Translations under genes and position numbers: made by a program
The notes under the pieces: model-generated
Told to the model about the DNA's origin: nothing
What the model saw: only the letters and a program-made list of their open reading frames with translations
Database searches by the model: none
Part shown: piece by piece, positions 26,252 through 35,433 of the stretch
Position numbering within the stretch: the first letter of the stretch is position 1
Layout: every line of letters begins with the position of its first letter
Assembly (NCBI GenBank): GCA_029541985.1
Contig: CP095414.1
Coordinates: 558,001 to 622,000, forward strand
Direction: 5' to 3'
Source: Bacteroidales bacterium F22
GTDB taxonomy: Bacteria; Bacteroidota; Bacteroidia; Bacteroidales; Bacteroidaceae
Length of the DNA stretch: 64,000 nt

Positions 26252-26286
26252 TACGTTACAAGGGGCGTAATGCTCATACAGTAAAC

Positions 26287-26330
26287 GAAGTAGTGTCACC
26301 TACTCTTTGAAGTAGTGTCATCTACTCATT
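26287..26330 (+). repeat. Tandem 22-bp repeat of hairpin-like units in the leader
   Basis: Two direct copies (26287-26308 and 26309-26330) differ at two positions. Each contains an AGTAG...CTACT inverted repeat around a TGTCAC/TGTCAT centre (26289-26304 and 26311-26326). The array ends 12 nt before the start codon of the FabK-like gene. Confidence 0.7.
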
Positions 26331-26342
26331 AAAAATAATACA

Positions 26343-27293
26343 ATGAAAAAAAATCGCATAACAGAATTACTTGGTATTCAATATCCAATTATTCAAGGGG
26401 GTATGGTATGGTGTAGTGGCTGGAAATTAGCTAGTGCAGTAAGTAATCATGGCGGTCTTGGTCTCCTTGGAATCGGTTCTATGCATCCTGAAATTTTGGA
26501 GGAGCATATTCTCAAGATGCAAGAAGCAACGAATAAACCTTGGGGAGTAAATCTGCCTCTCTTTTATCCTGAGTTAGAACGAGTAGTAGATTTAATCATT
26601 AAATATGATGTAAAAATCGTTTTCACGAGTGCTGGAAGTCCCAAAAAATTAACTGCTCGCTTCAAAGAACATGGTATCACTGTTGTGCATGTAATTGCAA
26701 ATACTAAATTTGCGCAGAAGTGTGAACTCGCTGGAGTGGATGCCATTGTGGCTGAAGGGTTTGAAGCAGGAGGTCATAACTCACCTGAAGAAACAACAAC
26801 CATGGCTCTCATACCTATTATCAGACAGTTTACTGACCTTCCTCTTATCGCTGCTGGTGGTATAGGAAGTGGCATGCAGATGGCTGCCGCTTTAGCATTG
26901 GGAGCTGAAGGGGTTCAGATTGGTTCACTCTTTGCCGCATCCGAGGAATCCTCTGCTCATGAGGCTTATAAACAAGCTGTCGTCGATGCCAAGGAAGGGG
27001 CAACAGTACTTACGCTCAAGGAGTTAGGCCCTACTCGCCTGATTCCTAACCAGTTTTCTGAGGAAATGGACAAACTTCGTCGGAGTGGTGCTAGTACAGA
27101 AGAAATGCGTGCTCTACTTGGTAAGGGACGTGCTAAACAAGGTATCTTCGAAGGTAATACTGAAGAGGGGGAAATCGAAATTGGTCAAATTTCTTCAATG
27201 ATCAATAAAATAGAACCTGCTAGTGACATTATCAAGAGGGTAATGGAACAATGTGATGCTACTCTTGAACGACTAGCCAATTTAAGAGAATAG
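26343..27293 (+). CDS. FMN-dependent FabK-like enoyl reductase / nitronate monooxygenase family
   Basis: A 316-residue TIM-barrel flavoprotein. Seen: QYPIIQGGMVWCSGWKLASAVSN, EGFEAGGHNSPEET with the active-site histidine, AAGGIGSG and GAEGVQIGSLF for FMN phosphate. The family includes FabK, the last reduction step of fatty-acid elongation, and nitronate monooxygenases. Length and GGHNS-type motif suit FabK, but the sequence alone does not decide. It is a single gene with its own promoter, a repeat-bearing leader and a strong terminator, which suggests separate regulation. Confidence 0.82.
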   Translation: MKKNRITELLGIQYPIIQGGMVWCSGWKLASAVSNHGGLGLLGIGSMHPEILEEHILKMQEATNKPWGVNLPLFYPELERVVDLIIKYDVKIVFTSAGSPKKLTARFKEHGITVVHVIANTKFAQKCELAGVDAIVAEGFEAGGHNSPEETTTMALIPIIRQFTDLPLIAAGGIGSGMQMAAALALGAEGVQIGSLFAASEESSAHEAYKQAVVDAKEGATVLTLKELGPTRLIPNQFSEEMDKLRRSGASTEEMRALLGKGRAKQGIFEGNTEEGEIEIGQISSMINKIEPASDIIKRVMEQCDATLERLANLRE

Positions 27294-27310
27294 CTAGTCG
27301 AAATTATCGA

Positions 27311-27366
27311 TAGCAATAAAAAAGAGAATAGGGCATATAAATGCCCTATTCTCTTTTTTATTGCTA
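27311..27366 (+). terminator. Perfect 26-bp hairpin terminator
   Basis: Arms 27311-27336 and 27341-27366 are exactly complementary with an ATAA loop. A and T runs within the stem allow termination in both directions, between the FabK-like gene and batE. Confidence 0.8.
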
Positions 27367-27393
27367 AATCTACGATAAGAATATCGTAGATTT
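27366..27393 (-). terminator. Second hairpin after batE
   Basis: Stem 27366-27377 with 27382-27393 (12 bp, AGAA loop), 18 nt beyond the batE stop. It abuts the 26-bp hairpin and probably works with it at the convergent ends. Confidence 0.55.
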
Positions 27394-27410
27394 TATTTAC
27401 CTCTTGTCTT

Positions 27411-28166
27411 TTAATAAATACCTATGTCATCGGTAGAAATCCATCCTACCTTTCCGTCTGAGAGTTTCACTTCTTTCCACTTCGTCATACTATCATCCTT
27501 AATCATCAATTTGCACCCTTCATGAAGTACGAATAAAGAAGTACCATCTTCAGATGGAGTACTATGAACTGTAACCGTAGGAGACAATACGATTGCTTCG
27601 TTATGTTGGTTCATGTAATAGCGCTGATGAGCCGCAAACAAATTGGCTAACACACAAATAAGTAAACTAATTATCGCTACAAAAAATCCAGCTTTTCTAT
27701 AAGTTACCACACGAGCTAACATATATAAGCCGACACAAAATATAGCTATTACAAAACAAGCAACACCTAAAAAGGCCCAAAAGTGTAGTGAGAAACTATA
27801 GATAAGTGATTTGGTCCAAGTGACAAGAAACATCTGTGGAACCTCGTTTACTTTATCTACGGTATGAGCATCTGCTACTGCCAAGTTATGAATAATATCT
27901 CCATTGCTAGGATCTAGTTTCAGCGCACGCTCATAGTTAAGAATGGCCAACCCCAACTGTTGAGTCTTGTAATAGCTGTTTCCTAGATTATAATAGAGAT
28001 CAGCTGCCCCACCTTGTTCTAGTAACGATTCATATTGTTCAATTGCTAGTTTGTAATCATTACTAACATATGCACTGTCAGCAGTGGCTTTACTTATATT
28101 TTGGGCACCTAATGACTGGGAAATACCCAACAATAAGAGACCTAAAAGTTTAGTTATTAATTTCAT
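27411..28166 (-). CDS. batE: BatE: TPR and SH3 domain membrane protein
   Basis: Last gene of the Bat (Bacteroides aerotolerance) operon. The 251 residues comprise a signal peptide (about 1-21), TPR repeats (about 30-98; ADLYYNLGNSYYKTQQ), two membrane spans (about 122-165 and 172-190) and a C-terminal SH3b-like domain (KEVKLSDGKVGWIS). TPR and SH3 parts suggest protein contacts in the periplasm, probably with BatA, BatB and BatD. It lies 20 nt after batD and ends at a double terminator. Confidence 0.88.
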   Translation of the reverse strand: MKLITKLLGLLLLGISQSLGAQNISKATADSAYVSNDYKLAIEQYESLLEQGGAADLYYNLGNSYYKTQQLGLAILNYERALKLDPSNGDIIHNLAVADAHTVDKVNEVPQMFLVTWTKSLIYSFSLHFWAFLGVACFVIAIFCVGLYMLARVVTYRKAGFFVAIISLLICVLANLFAAHQRYYMNQHNEAIVLSPTVTVHSTPSEDGTSLFVLHEGCKLMIKDDSMTKWKEVKLSDGKVGWISTDDIGIY

Positions 28167-28186
28167 AGTTTATTGTATTGACTTGA

Positions 28187-30100
28187 TTACTTAATTGCAT
28201 TTTCCATCGCCCCTATGACATCCAGAGCTTCACTATACAAGGCATCTACTCTATTTTCTCCTGCAGCAGAAGGTGCAAATCGTGCAAATTCACATTCACT
28301 CAAGAGGTTTAGAAAACGTTGAATAGTCTGCTCGTTGACATGTACAGAACTTAACTTTCCTGATACATTATCTTTATTCAATTCGCTCAAAGGAATATTT
28401 AATTTATCACTCGTATAACCCCATAGACCAGAAAGCAACTCATCATAAAAGGCTTCTTTCTTATCAGATGTGCGAAGTTTTCCTGCATTTTTTAAACGTT
28501 TAATCGCTATCTTATTAGCACGCTTTGTACGCATCTTATTGGTATCTGCTCGTTCAGAAATCCTTTGTTGATAGACGAATAATGTCACAATCAAAAGACA
28601 TAGAAGTATTGCATAGGTGGACCAATAGCTCATTGTACCATACCATATATCATTCTCTTCTTGCTGAGAGACTTCTCCACGATGAATGAATCTTATATCT
28701 TGTCCTAATACTTTGAGATCCTCTTTTCCTGAAAAGTCACTTCCCATAACTGGTGCACTCGCACTACCCTTTCCTTTCTTCACATGGATAGTATATGGTT
28801 CTGAAGTGATTGTTTGATAACGATTACTCTGAGTATCAAAATAAGTAAAGCTAACGGCAGGAATGGTGAAATCACCTGCATATCTTGGAATAGCTAAACA
28901 ATCTATAGTACGCGTTCCTTTCAGTCCATTGACAGTCAAGGAAAAATTATCTTTTATCTGTGGGTCGTAGGTTTCGAAATCCTCAGGAAACTTAATTTCG
29001 GGGTTGGTCATCAACTTCATATTACCTGTTCCTGACAACTTTAATGTCACTGTTACTGCTTCATTCGTTTTTAAAGATTCAGTGGAAATAGAAGATGAAA
29101 GTGCAAAATGCTGTCCTACAGCACCTGAGTAATCAGCAGGGCGGGTGGGCAAATTCTTTACATTAACCGTAATCTTGGGAGTATAAAGTGTTTTTTTCTT
29201 TGATACTACACGCCCTCCATTGAAAAAAGAATCGAAAGGATCACTAGATGCTATCTGCTGAGCTATGACCGCATCAAAGCGAGCTGGCGCAATGGTCAAC
29301 TTTCCTGTCTCCTGAGGAAATAGCACAAACTGACGATACGTCATAGTATTGTAGTTTCTACCATTGTAATGCTCTCTACTCCAATTGGGCGTCTGATTTG
29401 TGGGAACTTCTTGACTGTGGAAACCTTTAAAGTCAGGCATCTTCACGTTATCAAAAGTTCTCAAATCAACCGTGCTATAGATTTTATAAGTTAGCAAGAA
29501 AGCTTCTTGCTCTACCATCTGTTTACGAGAGACTGATGCTTGGATAAATAAATCTTTGTTACTCACTTGTCCACCACTATTCACCGTATTCTGCTGAGCA
29601 CTGCCAGCACTTGATGAAGCATTAGACTGCGTAGTACCATTTTTAGAAGTATTAGTCACATCAGGTGGTAAAACCTTAATAGCCAAAGAGTTACTTTCAA
29701 TGTTCTGACCTCCCGATTCTATGGTAGCTGGATCCAATTTGAAAGTACCTTTTCGATTGCCTTTTAATATATAGGTATAAGTAATCGTACTACTACGTGA
29801 TACTTTACCATTAATCATACTCATATTAGAAGAACGACTCTGAGAAGGCCCCATCAAAATACTAAAGCCAGGCATTGCAGGTGCCTGGAAATTCCTCACA
29901 TCTTGTGTATCGACAACATACGATAGGCGAAATTGTTCTCCTACAACCACTACGTCTGGAGCTGATGCTCTAAACGTAACCTCTCCTCCAGCACTATGAG
30001 CATATATGCCGGGAACGAAAAGGCATAACAATATCAATAAGAAATAAGATCTTATATTGCTATTGACATACTTAACAACTTCTTTTTGTTCCAATTTCAT
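28187..30100 (-). CDS. batD: BatD: oxygen-tolerance membrane protein
   Basis: A 637-residue protein with an N-terminal signal peptide (hydrophobic core about 19-34), a long periplasmic region of beta-rich repeats (VTFRASAPDVVVVGEQFRLSYVV opens it), one membrane span (about 492-510) and a basic cytoplasmic tail. This is the BatD family layout. The Bat complex is linked to oxidative-stress tolerance in Bacteroides, Francisella and Leptospira, but its mechanism is unsettled. It follows the batB-batC fusion by 38 nt. Confidence 0.9.
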   Translation of the reverse strand: MKLEQKEVVKYVNSNIRSYFLLILLCLFVPGIYAHSAGGEVTFRASAPDVVVVGEQFRLSYVVDTQDVRNFQAPAMPGFSILMGPSQSRSSNMSMINGKVSRSSTITYTYILKGNRKGTFKLDPATIESGGQNIESNSLAIKVLPPDVTNTSKNGTTQSNASSSAGSAQQNTVNSGGQVSNKDLFIQASVSRKQMVEQEAFLLTYKIYSTVDLRTFDNVKMPDFKGFHSQEVPTNQTPNWSREHYNGRNYNTMTYRQFVLFPQETGKLTIAPARFDAVIAQQIASSDPFDSFFNGGRVVSKKKTLYTPKITVNVKNLPTRPADYSGAVGQHFALSSSISTESLKTNEAVTVTLKLSGTGNMKLMTNPEIKFPEDFETYDPQIKDNFSLTVNGLKGTRTIDCLAIPRYAGDFTIPAVSFTYFDTQSNRYQTITSEPYTIHVKKGKGSASAPVMGSDFSGKEDLKVLGQDIRFIHRGEVSQQEENDIWYGTMSYWSTYAILLCLLIVTLFVYQQRISERADTNKMRTKRANKIAIKRLKNAGKLRTSDKKEAFYDELLSGLWGYTSDKLNIPLSELNKDNVSGKLSSVHVNEQTIQRFLNLLSECEFARFAPSAAGENRVDALYSEALDVIGAMENAIK

Positions 30101-30138
30101 AAGTATAATTCTTTATTCTATTTCTACGTTATAAATAA

Positions 30139-32190
30139 TTACCACTGCTTCTGAAGCTTACCTTTTGATGCAGACTTAGCCTTGATTCGTTTTACTTTAT
30201 CTTGAATTCGCTTCTCGTCTTGCATAGCAGACTTTAACATCTGCTCAGCATTTTGCTTAGACACTTTTGGTCGTTCACCTTGTGCTTGCTGTTGGTCCTT
30301 CTTCTGCTGCTTGTCCTTATTTTGATTTTGCTTCTGATTTTGATCTTTCTTTTGGTCCTTGTTCTGATCTTTATTTTTCTTTTGATCTTTATTCTGGTCC
30401 TTATTTTGATCTTTATTCTGCTTATCCTTGTTCTTCTGGTCTTTATTATCCTTATCCTGTTGGTCTTTTAATAATTTCTGAGCCAAAGCCAAGTTATAAC
30501 GAGCTTTATCGTCACTTGGATTATTACGTAGAGATTCTTTAAAAGCATCAACGGCTTTATCATATTTTTTAGTCAACATCTGCATGACTCCTTGATTATG
30601 ATAAATCTTAGCCAACTGAGACTTATCCTTACACCCCTTGGCAGCGGCCTCATAACTCGCTAAAGCCTCTTTTCCCTTTTTCTCATGAAGGAGCGTATTT
30701 CCGAGGTTATAATTAGCCATAGGTTCATCAGGATTCATCTCTAGAGCTTTACGATAACTAACATTAGCATCAGTAAAAAGGCTATCTTCAAACAAGCGGT
30801 TTGCTCTACGGATAGTATTTCTCAACTTACGGCTAGAAGTAATCGACAGTGGCTTTTGAGGAGTGGAAGTGCCTTTCGGTGTTGAACTAGCTCTTTCTTT
30901 TTCATCCTTCTTTATACCAGTATTTGCACCGTTGTTCTGATTAGGTACCACCGTTGTATTTGATTGAGGAATAGCATTTGAATGGTCTTTCCCCAAAATA
31001 TCCTGAGCACTTTGAACCTTGTCATCTTTAGAATAAGACTGAGCAAAAGCAGAAGTTGAAGACAAACCTATCATAGAGAAAAGCAACAGAAATATCAATA
31101 AAGAAAGGGGATTATTTTTGTTCGCTTTGATTTTGTTCTTCTTCTTATTCGGTTGGTCTAAGAGTTGCTTTTTAAACAAATGGACATCATCAAAACGAGG
31201 ATTTTTACGTTCTAGGATAAGCAAATAAATAACCAATAATAATAAGATGACCCATGCTACAAGATGAAACTGTTCATTGTAAGCAGAGTAATTTTTGGAA
31301 GAAATATCTGTCTTCTGCATTTTATCGATTTCTTTGATAATCCGCTTCTGAGCTGCATTACTATTATCTACTCGCACATAAATACCATGTCCAACTTGAG
31401 CAATCTCTTGACACATCTTTTCATTTAACTTGGTCACTACAATGTTTCCGTCTTGGTCTTTCATGTAATCATTACTCCCCTCTTGCAAAGGAATTGGTCC
31501 CCCTTCAGGCGAACCTACACCAAGTACATTTAGCACTACTCCTTGTTCAGCAGCAGATTTAGCAGCTTCATCAGCACCAGGCTCATGATTCTCACCATCA
31601 GTAATGAGGATAAGTGTTCTTCCAACCCCTTCTTGAGGTGTAAAGCTACGTAAGCCTAAAGAAATAGCTTCCCCGATAGCCGTACCTTGTTTGGAAATCA
31701 ATGAAGGACTGATGCTAGATAAAAACATTTTAGCACTAACAAAGTCACTTGTTATAGGCAACTGAGTAAATGCATCACCTGCAAAAACGATTAGACCTAC
31801 TTTATCGTCATGGAGTCTTTCTACCAATTTAGATATCAATCTCTTAGCCTTAGCCAAACGGCTAGGTGCTATATCATTTGCCATCATTGAGTTAGAGATA
31901 TCAAGTGCAATAACCACTTCAACTCCATGCTTCTTTACTTCCTCCAATTTGGAACCAAATTGAGGACGTGCTAAAAGTAAAGGCATGAGTGCACAAACAG
32001 CGAACAAAAGCCAAAACTTCACATTCACACGAAACGTTGACATATGAGGCATTAACTCCCCTAACAACTCAGAATCAGCAAATTGTTTTAAATCTTTTGC
32101 ATGTCGTACTTGCGAATAGATATATAAACCTATCAGTACAGGTAGCAAAAGAAACAAATATAAATATGACGGGTCTTCAAATCGAAACAT
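30139..32190 (-). CDS. BatB-BatC fusion: VWA domain plus TPR protein
   Basis: One 683-residue frame joins two Bat proteins that are usually separate. Residues 1-330 are BatB: membrane spans near 8-25 and 56-74, a von Willebrand A domain with the MIDAS motif DISNS (97-101), and a span at 309-327. Residues 355-384 look like a signal peptide (basic run, hydrophobic 361-376, then AFAQ), then a linker, TPR repeats (about 465-575) and a tail rich in Lys, Asp, Gln and Asn (577-637), as in BatC. No methionine lies near the junction, so a separate BatC start is unlikely. The VWA domain should bind a divalent metal and a partner in the periplasm. Confidence 0.88.
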   Translation of the reverse strand: MFRFEDPSYLYLFLLLPVLIGLYIYSQVRHAKDLKQFADSELLGELMPHMSTFRVNVKFWLLFAVCALMPLLLARPQFGSKLEEVKKHGVEVVIALDISNSMMANDIAPSRLAKAKRLISKLVERLHDDKVGLIVFAGDAFTQLPITSDFVSAKMFLSSISPSLISKQGTAIGEAISLGLRSFTPQEGVGRTLILITDGENHEPGADEAAKSAAEQGVVLNVLGVGSPEGGPIPLQEGSNDYMKDQDGNIVVTKLNEKMCQEIAQVGHGIYVRVDNSNAAQKRIIKEIDKMQKTDISSKNYSAYNEQFHLVAWVILLLLVIYLLILERKNPRFDDVHLFKKQLLDQPNKKKNKIKANKNNPLSLLIFLLLFSMIGLSSTSAFAQSYSKDDKVQSAQDILGKDHSNAIPQSNTTVVPNQNNGANTGIKKDEKERASSTPKGTSTPQKPLSITSSRKLRNTIRRANRLFEDSLFTDANVSYRKALEMNPDEPMANYNLGNTLLHEKKGKEALASYEAAAKGCKDKSQLAKIYHNQGVMQMLTKKYDKAVDAFKESLRNNPSDDKARYNLALAQKLLKDQQDKDNKDQKNKDKQNKDQNKDQNKDQKKNKDQNKDQKKDQNQKQNQNKDKQQKKDQQQAQGERPKVSKQNAEQMLKSAMQDEKRIQDKVKRIKAKSASKGKLQKQW
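30280..30462. repeat. Low-complexity KDQN-encoding repeat inside batB-batC
   Basis: Imperfect short tandem units encode alternating Lys-Asp-Gln and Lys-Asn-Lys (residues 577-637). The tract is purine-rich on the coding strand and is a candidate for slipped-strand length change. Confidence 0.75.
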
Positions 32191-32278
32191 AATATTCAGA
32201 TTTCTTTATTTTGTTTTTAGACTAATTTCAGTAACATAAGAATCAATACAGGACCAACCTGATGACGTCTATTTCATT

Positions 32279-33262
32279 TTAAGGAATACGTCTAAGTATC
32301 GTATTACGTAAAATAATGATAGATAAGACACACAAGGCAGCAATTAAAGCGAAAATTTGGTATTCTTCATCTCTAGTGCTAAACTCCTTGACACTCAATT
32401 TGGTTTTCTCTAACTTATTGATCTCTTCATACACTTCTTTCAACTTAGTATTAGAAGTAGCACGGAAGTAAGCTCCATCAGTTGCTTCGGCTATCTCACC
32501 GAGTGTTTTCTCATCTATTTCAACAGGGACATTCACATATCGAACCCCCAGATTGGTTGGATAAGGATATGGAGCAGTACCATTGGTACCTACACCAATC
32601 GTATATATTCTGATACCATAAGTCTTGGCAATATCAGCAGCAGTTAGTGGTGAGATATCTCCCCTATTATTGGTACCATCAGTTAGCAGAATAATCACTT
32701 TACTCTTAGCCTTACTATCTTTCAAACGAGAGACAGCATTTGCAATACCCATACCCACTGCAGTACCATCTTGGACAAGACCAGTTTGTACCCCGTTGAG
32801 CAAGTTCAGCAGCACAGCATGGTCAACAGTCAGTGGACACTGTGTGAATGCCTCGCCAGCAAAAACGGTAAGTCCAATATTATCTGTAGGACGTCCAGAA
32901 ATAAATTTTGCTGCAACATCCTTAGCAGCTTCGAGACGATTAGGATGTAAATCTTCAGCAAGCATGGAAGTAGAGACATCAATCGCTAACATAATATCAA
33001 TACCTTCCATATCACTTCTCTGCCAACTATCCGTCTTTTGTGGACGTGCCAACACCAGAATCATCATGATGAGTGCAATAACCGTTAAGACAAAAGGCGC
33101 ATGGAAAAAATACAATTTCCAGCTCTTCTTAACCCCTTCAAAAGGTGAGACATCCGATAATTGAACCGATGCATCTTTCTTACTATTCTTCATTACATAC
33201 CATACAATATACGGTATAAGTAATAAAAGAAGAAATAGATATTCAATGTGTGCAAATATCAT
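32279..33262 (-). CDS. batA: BatA: VWA domain membrane protein
   Basis: A 327-residue protein with N-terminal spans (about 6-24 and 55-73), a von Willebrand A domain with intact MIDAS motif DVSTS (95-99), TDGTNN as a further metal loop, and a C-terminal span (about 304-322). This is the BatA layout, similar to but separate from BatB. It probably works with BatB as an inner-membrane complex facing the periplasm, assembled with help from the MoxR ATPase. It lies 66 nt after the accessory membrane protein gene and 88 nt before the batB-batC fusion. Confidence 0.9.
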   Translation of the reverse strand: MIFAHIEYLFLLLLLIPYIVWYVMKNSKKDASVQLSDVSPFEGVKKSWKLYFFHAPFVLTVIALIMMILVLARPQKTDSWQRSDMEGIDIMLAIDVSTSMLAEDLHPNRLEAAKDVAAKFISGRPTDNIGLTVFAGEAFTQCPLTVDHAVLLNLLNGVQTGLVQDGTAVGMGIANAVSRLKDSKAKSKVIILLTDGTNNRGDISPLTAADIAKTYGIRIYTIGVGTNGTAPYPYPTNLGVRYVNVPVEIDEKTLGEIAEATDGAYFRATSNTKLKEVYEEINKLEKTKLSVKEFSTRDEEYQIFALIAALCVLSIIILRNTILRRIP

Positions 33263-33328
33263 TGCTTTAATTTTTCAAATTAATAGATAGAAAAAGCTAT
33301 GCATAGATAACTTCTTGACTTAAATAAA

Positions 33329-34483
33329 CTACCTGAACAAATGATAAACAAGAGACAATATGTAAACCAAAGAACTGATTCCAGCAATAGCTAATACAGC
33401 CATTCCAGCTATGAGCATAAGAGTCGTTCTCTTAGAACGTCCCTCAGTAATCATAATCTCAGTAGGTTCAGGTTTCTCGTCTTTCATTTCTTCATCTTTC
33501 GTCTCGTCTACAAATTCACGAGCTGTATCGAGGTGATGAGAAAGTTCACGTTTGTCAGGAGACCATTTGGCAAACTTTACCAAATCAGCCATACCAAACA
33601 AGTCTTTCAACTCATCCAACTGCTCCTTATTACATCTGCTAACCAACTCCTCAATGATTTCAGAAGAAGTCATCTCCATAGCATTGAACGAATAACGATC
33701 ACAAAGATATATACGAACAGCATCAGTAACCTGAGTATAATATTGCTTAGTTCCTTTAGTTTCAATTTCCTCCGGAACAATAATCTGCTTAAGGTCATTC
33801 AACGCCTGTTCATGAGGCGGTAACTTAGGTTCCACCTTAACCATTCGAATGATTGGTTTATTGTCACGATAGCTTCGATAAATAAGAACAAACAAGACAA
33901 AAATAACTATATAAGCAAGCGATAAATATACAACCAAGTTCCAGTCTACCCAGCTATAGGGCAAAGACATATTATCTTTTGGTCCGAAGAATTTATCCTT
34001 ATGCAAGGTGTCAACAGGAATGCTCAGCACTTGAAGTGCAAGAGAATTACTTTTATAGACCGTAGTATCTTGCAATACCTCAAACGACGGCACATAATAC
34101 AAAGCAGAATCAAAAGAAGTAATAGTATATACCTGTTTCAACGTAAGACTCTGTTTATTATTGAGCCATAACGAATCCAATTTAGACACATCCAAGACCT
34201 CAATTCCCGAAACAATCGTATCGCTAATCTGAGGAAGAATCACATTCGTTCCTTTCGGAACAGAAACCTGCAGCGTAATGTGAGCTTGTTCCCCTATTAA
34301 GATACGTAAAGAATCGATCTGAGCATGTATCTTGATATTAGGATTATCGTTTGTAGGATTAGATACAGCTAGTGAATCTTGTCCTTGAAACTTCTGAGAC
34401 TGTCCATTCTGTGCCCAGATTCCAGACGGAAGACAAGCCAAAGAAACAAAAAGCAATAAGCTAAATAGATTACTTCGTTGCAT
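33329..34483 (-). CDS. Bat operon accessory membrane protein
   Basis: From the ATG at 34483 the 384 residues begin with a clean signal peptide ending near SGIWAQ. A periplasmic beta-rich domain follows, resembling the start of BatD (IDSLRILIGEQAHITLQVSV), then a membrane span (about 180-202), a cytoplasmic helical domain (LPPHEQALNDLKQI through SHHLDTAREFVDE) and a last span (about 355-380). The frame is open to another ATG at 34522. Proteins of this build regularly sit between the DUF58 gene and batA in Bacteroidetes. The biochemical role is unknown; a scaffold is the simplest guess. Confidence 0.8.
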   Translation of the reverse strand: MQRSNLFSLLLFVSLACLPSGIWAQNGQSQKFQGQDSLAVSNPTNDNPNIKIHAQIDSLRILIGEQAHITLQVSVPKGTNVILPQISDTIVSGIEVLDVSKLDSLWLNNKQSLTLKQVYTITSFDSALYYVPSFEVLQDTTVYKSNSLALQVLSIPVDTLHKDKFFGPKDNMSLPYSWVDWNLVVYLSLAYIVIFVLFVLIYRSYRDNKPIIRMVKVEPKLPPHEQALNDLKQIIVPEEIETKGTKQYYTQVTDAVRIYLCDRYSFNAMEMTSSEIIEELVSRCNKEQLDELKDLFGMADLVKFAKWSPDKRELSHHLDTAREFVDETKDEEMKDEKPEPTEIMITEGRSKRTTLMLIAGMAVLAIAGISSLVYILSLVYHLFR

Positions 34484-34556
34484 ATATTGTTTTATTTTTT
34501 TATTCAATAATAAAGATCTCATATGATGATATTTCTATTCAATTAGATAAACAGTG

Positions 34557-35432
34557 TCAACTTCTTTTTGCAAATAACGTCATCAAAGCTTTGACATAAT
34601 CCTCATCAGTACGCACAGAAATCGAATCCACATTACTCTTCGTAAAACGATCTTTTAAGACCTTTTGAGATTTAGCCCAATGAGTAGCATAACTAAGACG
34701 CAATTGCTTAGAAGAAGTATCCACCCATTTTTGGACTTTCGTTTCAGGGTCATAAACCTTCATAAGTCCCACATTGGGCAATTCAGCCGCTCTGCGGTCA
34801 TATACCTGGATACCCACCAAATCATGTTTACGATTAGCTATCGTCAACGCATTCTGGTAATTCTTAGGATCAATAAAATCAGAAAGCAGAAAAGCAGTAC
34901 ACCTACGTTTCATCACATGTGTCAAATGCTCAAGAGCCAATCCGATATCAGTACGAGCCCCTTCCGCTTTGAAGTCAATCAATTCACGAATAATATAAAG
35001 GATATGCTTCTTTCCCTTCTTCGGAGGAATAAATTTCTCTATTCGGTCAGAAAAGAATATGACCCCTATTTTATCATTATTTTGTATAGCAGAGAAAGCA
35101 AGGGTAGCAGCCATTTCAGTCAGTAAATTGCGTTTCATCTGAATTTTAGTTCCGAAGTCAAGGCTACCAGAAACATCAATAAGCAACATTACCGTCATCT
35201 CCCTTTCCTCTTCAAAAACCTTAATAAAAGGTTTACTGTAGCGCGCCGTCACATTCCAATCAATATCTCGTATATCGTCTCCCTCTTGATATTCGCGAAC
35301 TTCAGAGAAAGCCATTCCCCGTCCTTTAAACGCAGAATGGTATTCTCCAGCAAATATATTATTTGAAAGACCTCGAGCTTTGATTTCAATACGGCGAACT
35401 CTTTTAATCAGTTCTGTTGTCTTATCTATCAT
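34557..35432 (-). CDS. DUF58 domain protein of the Bat operon
   Basis: A 291-residue soluble DUF58 protein with a degenerate VWA fold. DIRDIDWNVTARY is the DUF58 signature, and LLIDVSGSLDFG supplies a MIDAS-like DxSxS. It lies one base after the moxR stop codon; MoxR-DUF58-VWA gene sets are conserved. The MoxR ATPase probably acts on DUF58 and VWA partners as a chaperone for assembly or metal insertion. Confidence 0.9.
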   Translation of the reverse strand: MIDKTTELIKRVRRIEIKARGLSNNIFAGEYHSAFKGRGMAFSEVREYQEGDDIRDIDWNVTARYSKPFIKVFEEEREMTVMLLIDVSGSLDFGTKIQMKRNLLTEMAATLAFSAIQNNDKIGVIFFSDRIEKFIPPKKGKKHILYIIRELIDFKAEGARTDIGLALEHLTHVMKRRCTAFLLSDFIDPKNYQNALTIANRKHDLVGIQVYDRRAAELPNVGLMKVYDPETKVQKWVDTSSKQLRLSYATHWAKSQKVLKDRFTKSNVDSISVRTDEDYVKALMTLFAKRS

Positions 35433-35433
35433 A

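Noticed and set aside
26287-26330. CRISPR-like repeat
   Set aside because: Only two adjacent copies, no spacers and no cas genes; it is a tandem leader repeat.
30253-30471. Plus-strand frame rich in Leu, Ile and Val
   Set aside because: It is the antisense of the Lys/Gln/Asn-rich tail of the BatB-BatC fusion; the composition is a mirror effect, not a membrane protein.
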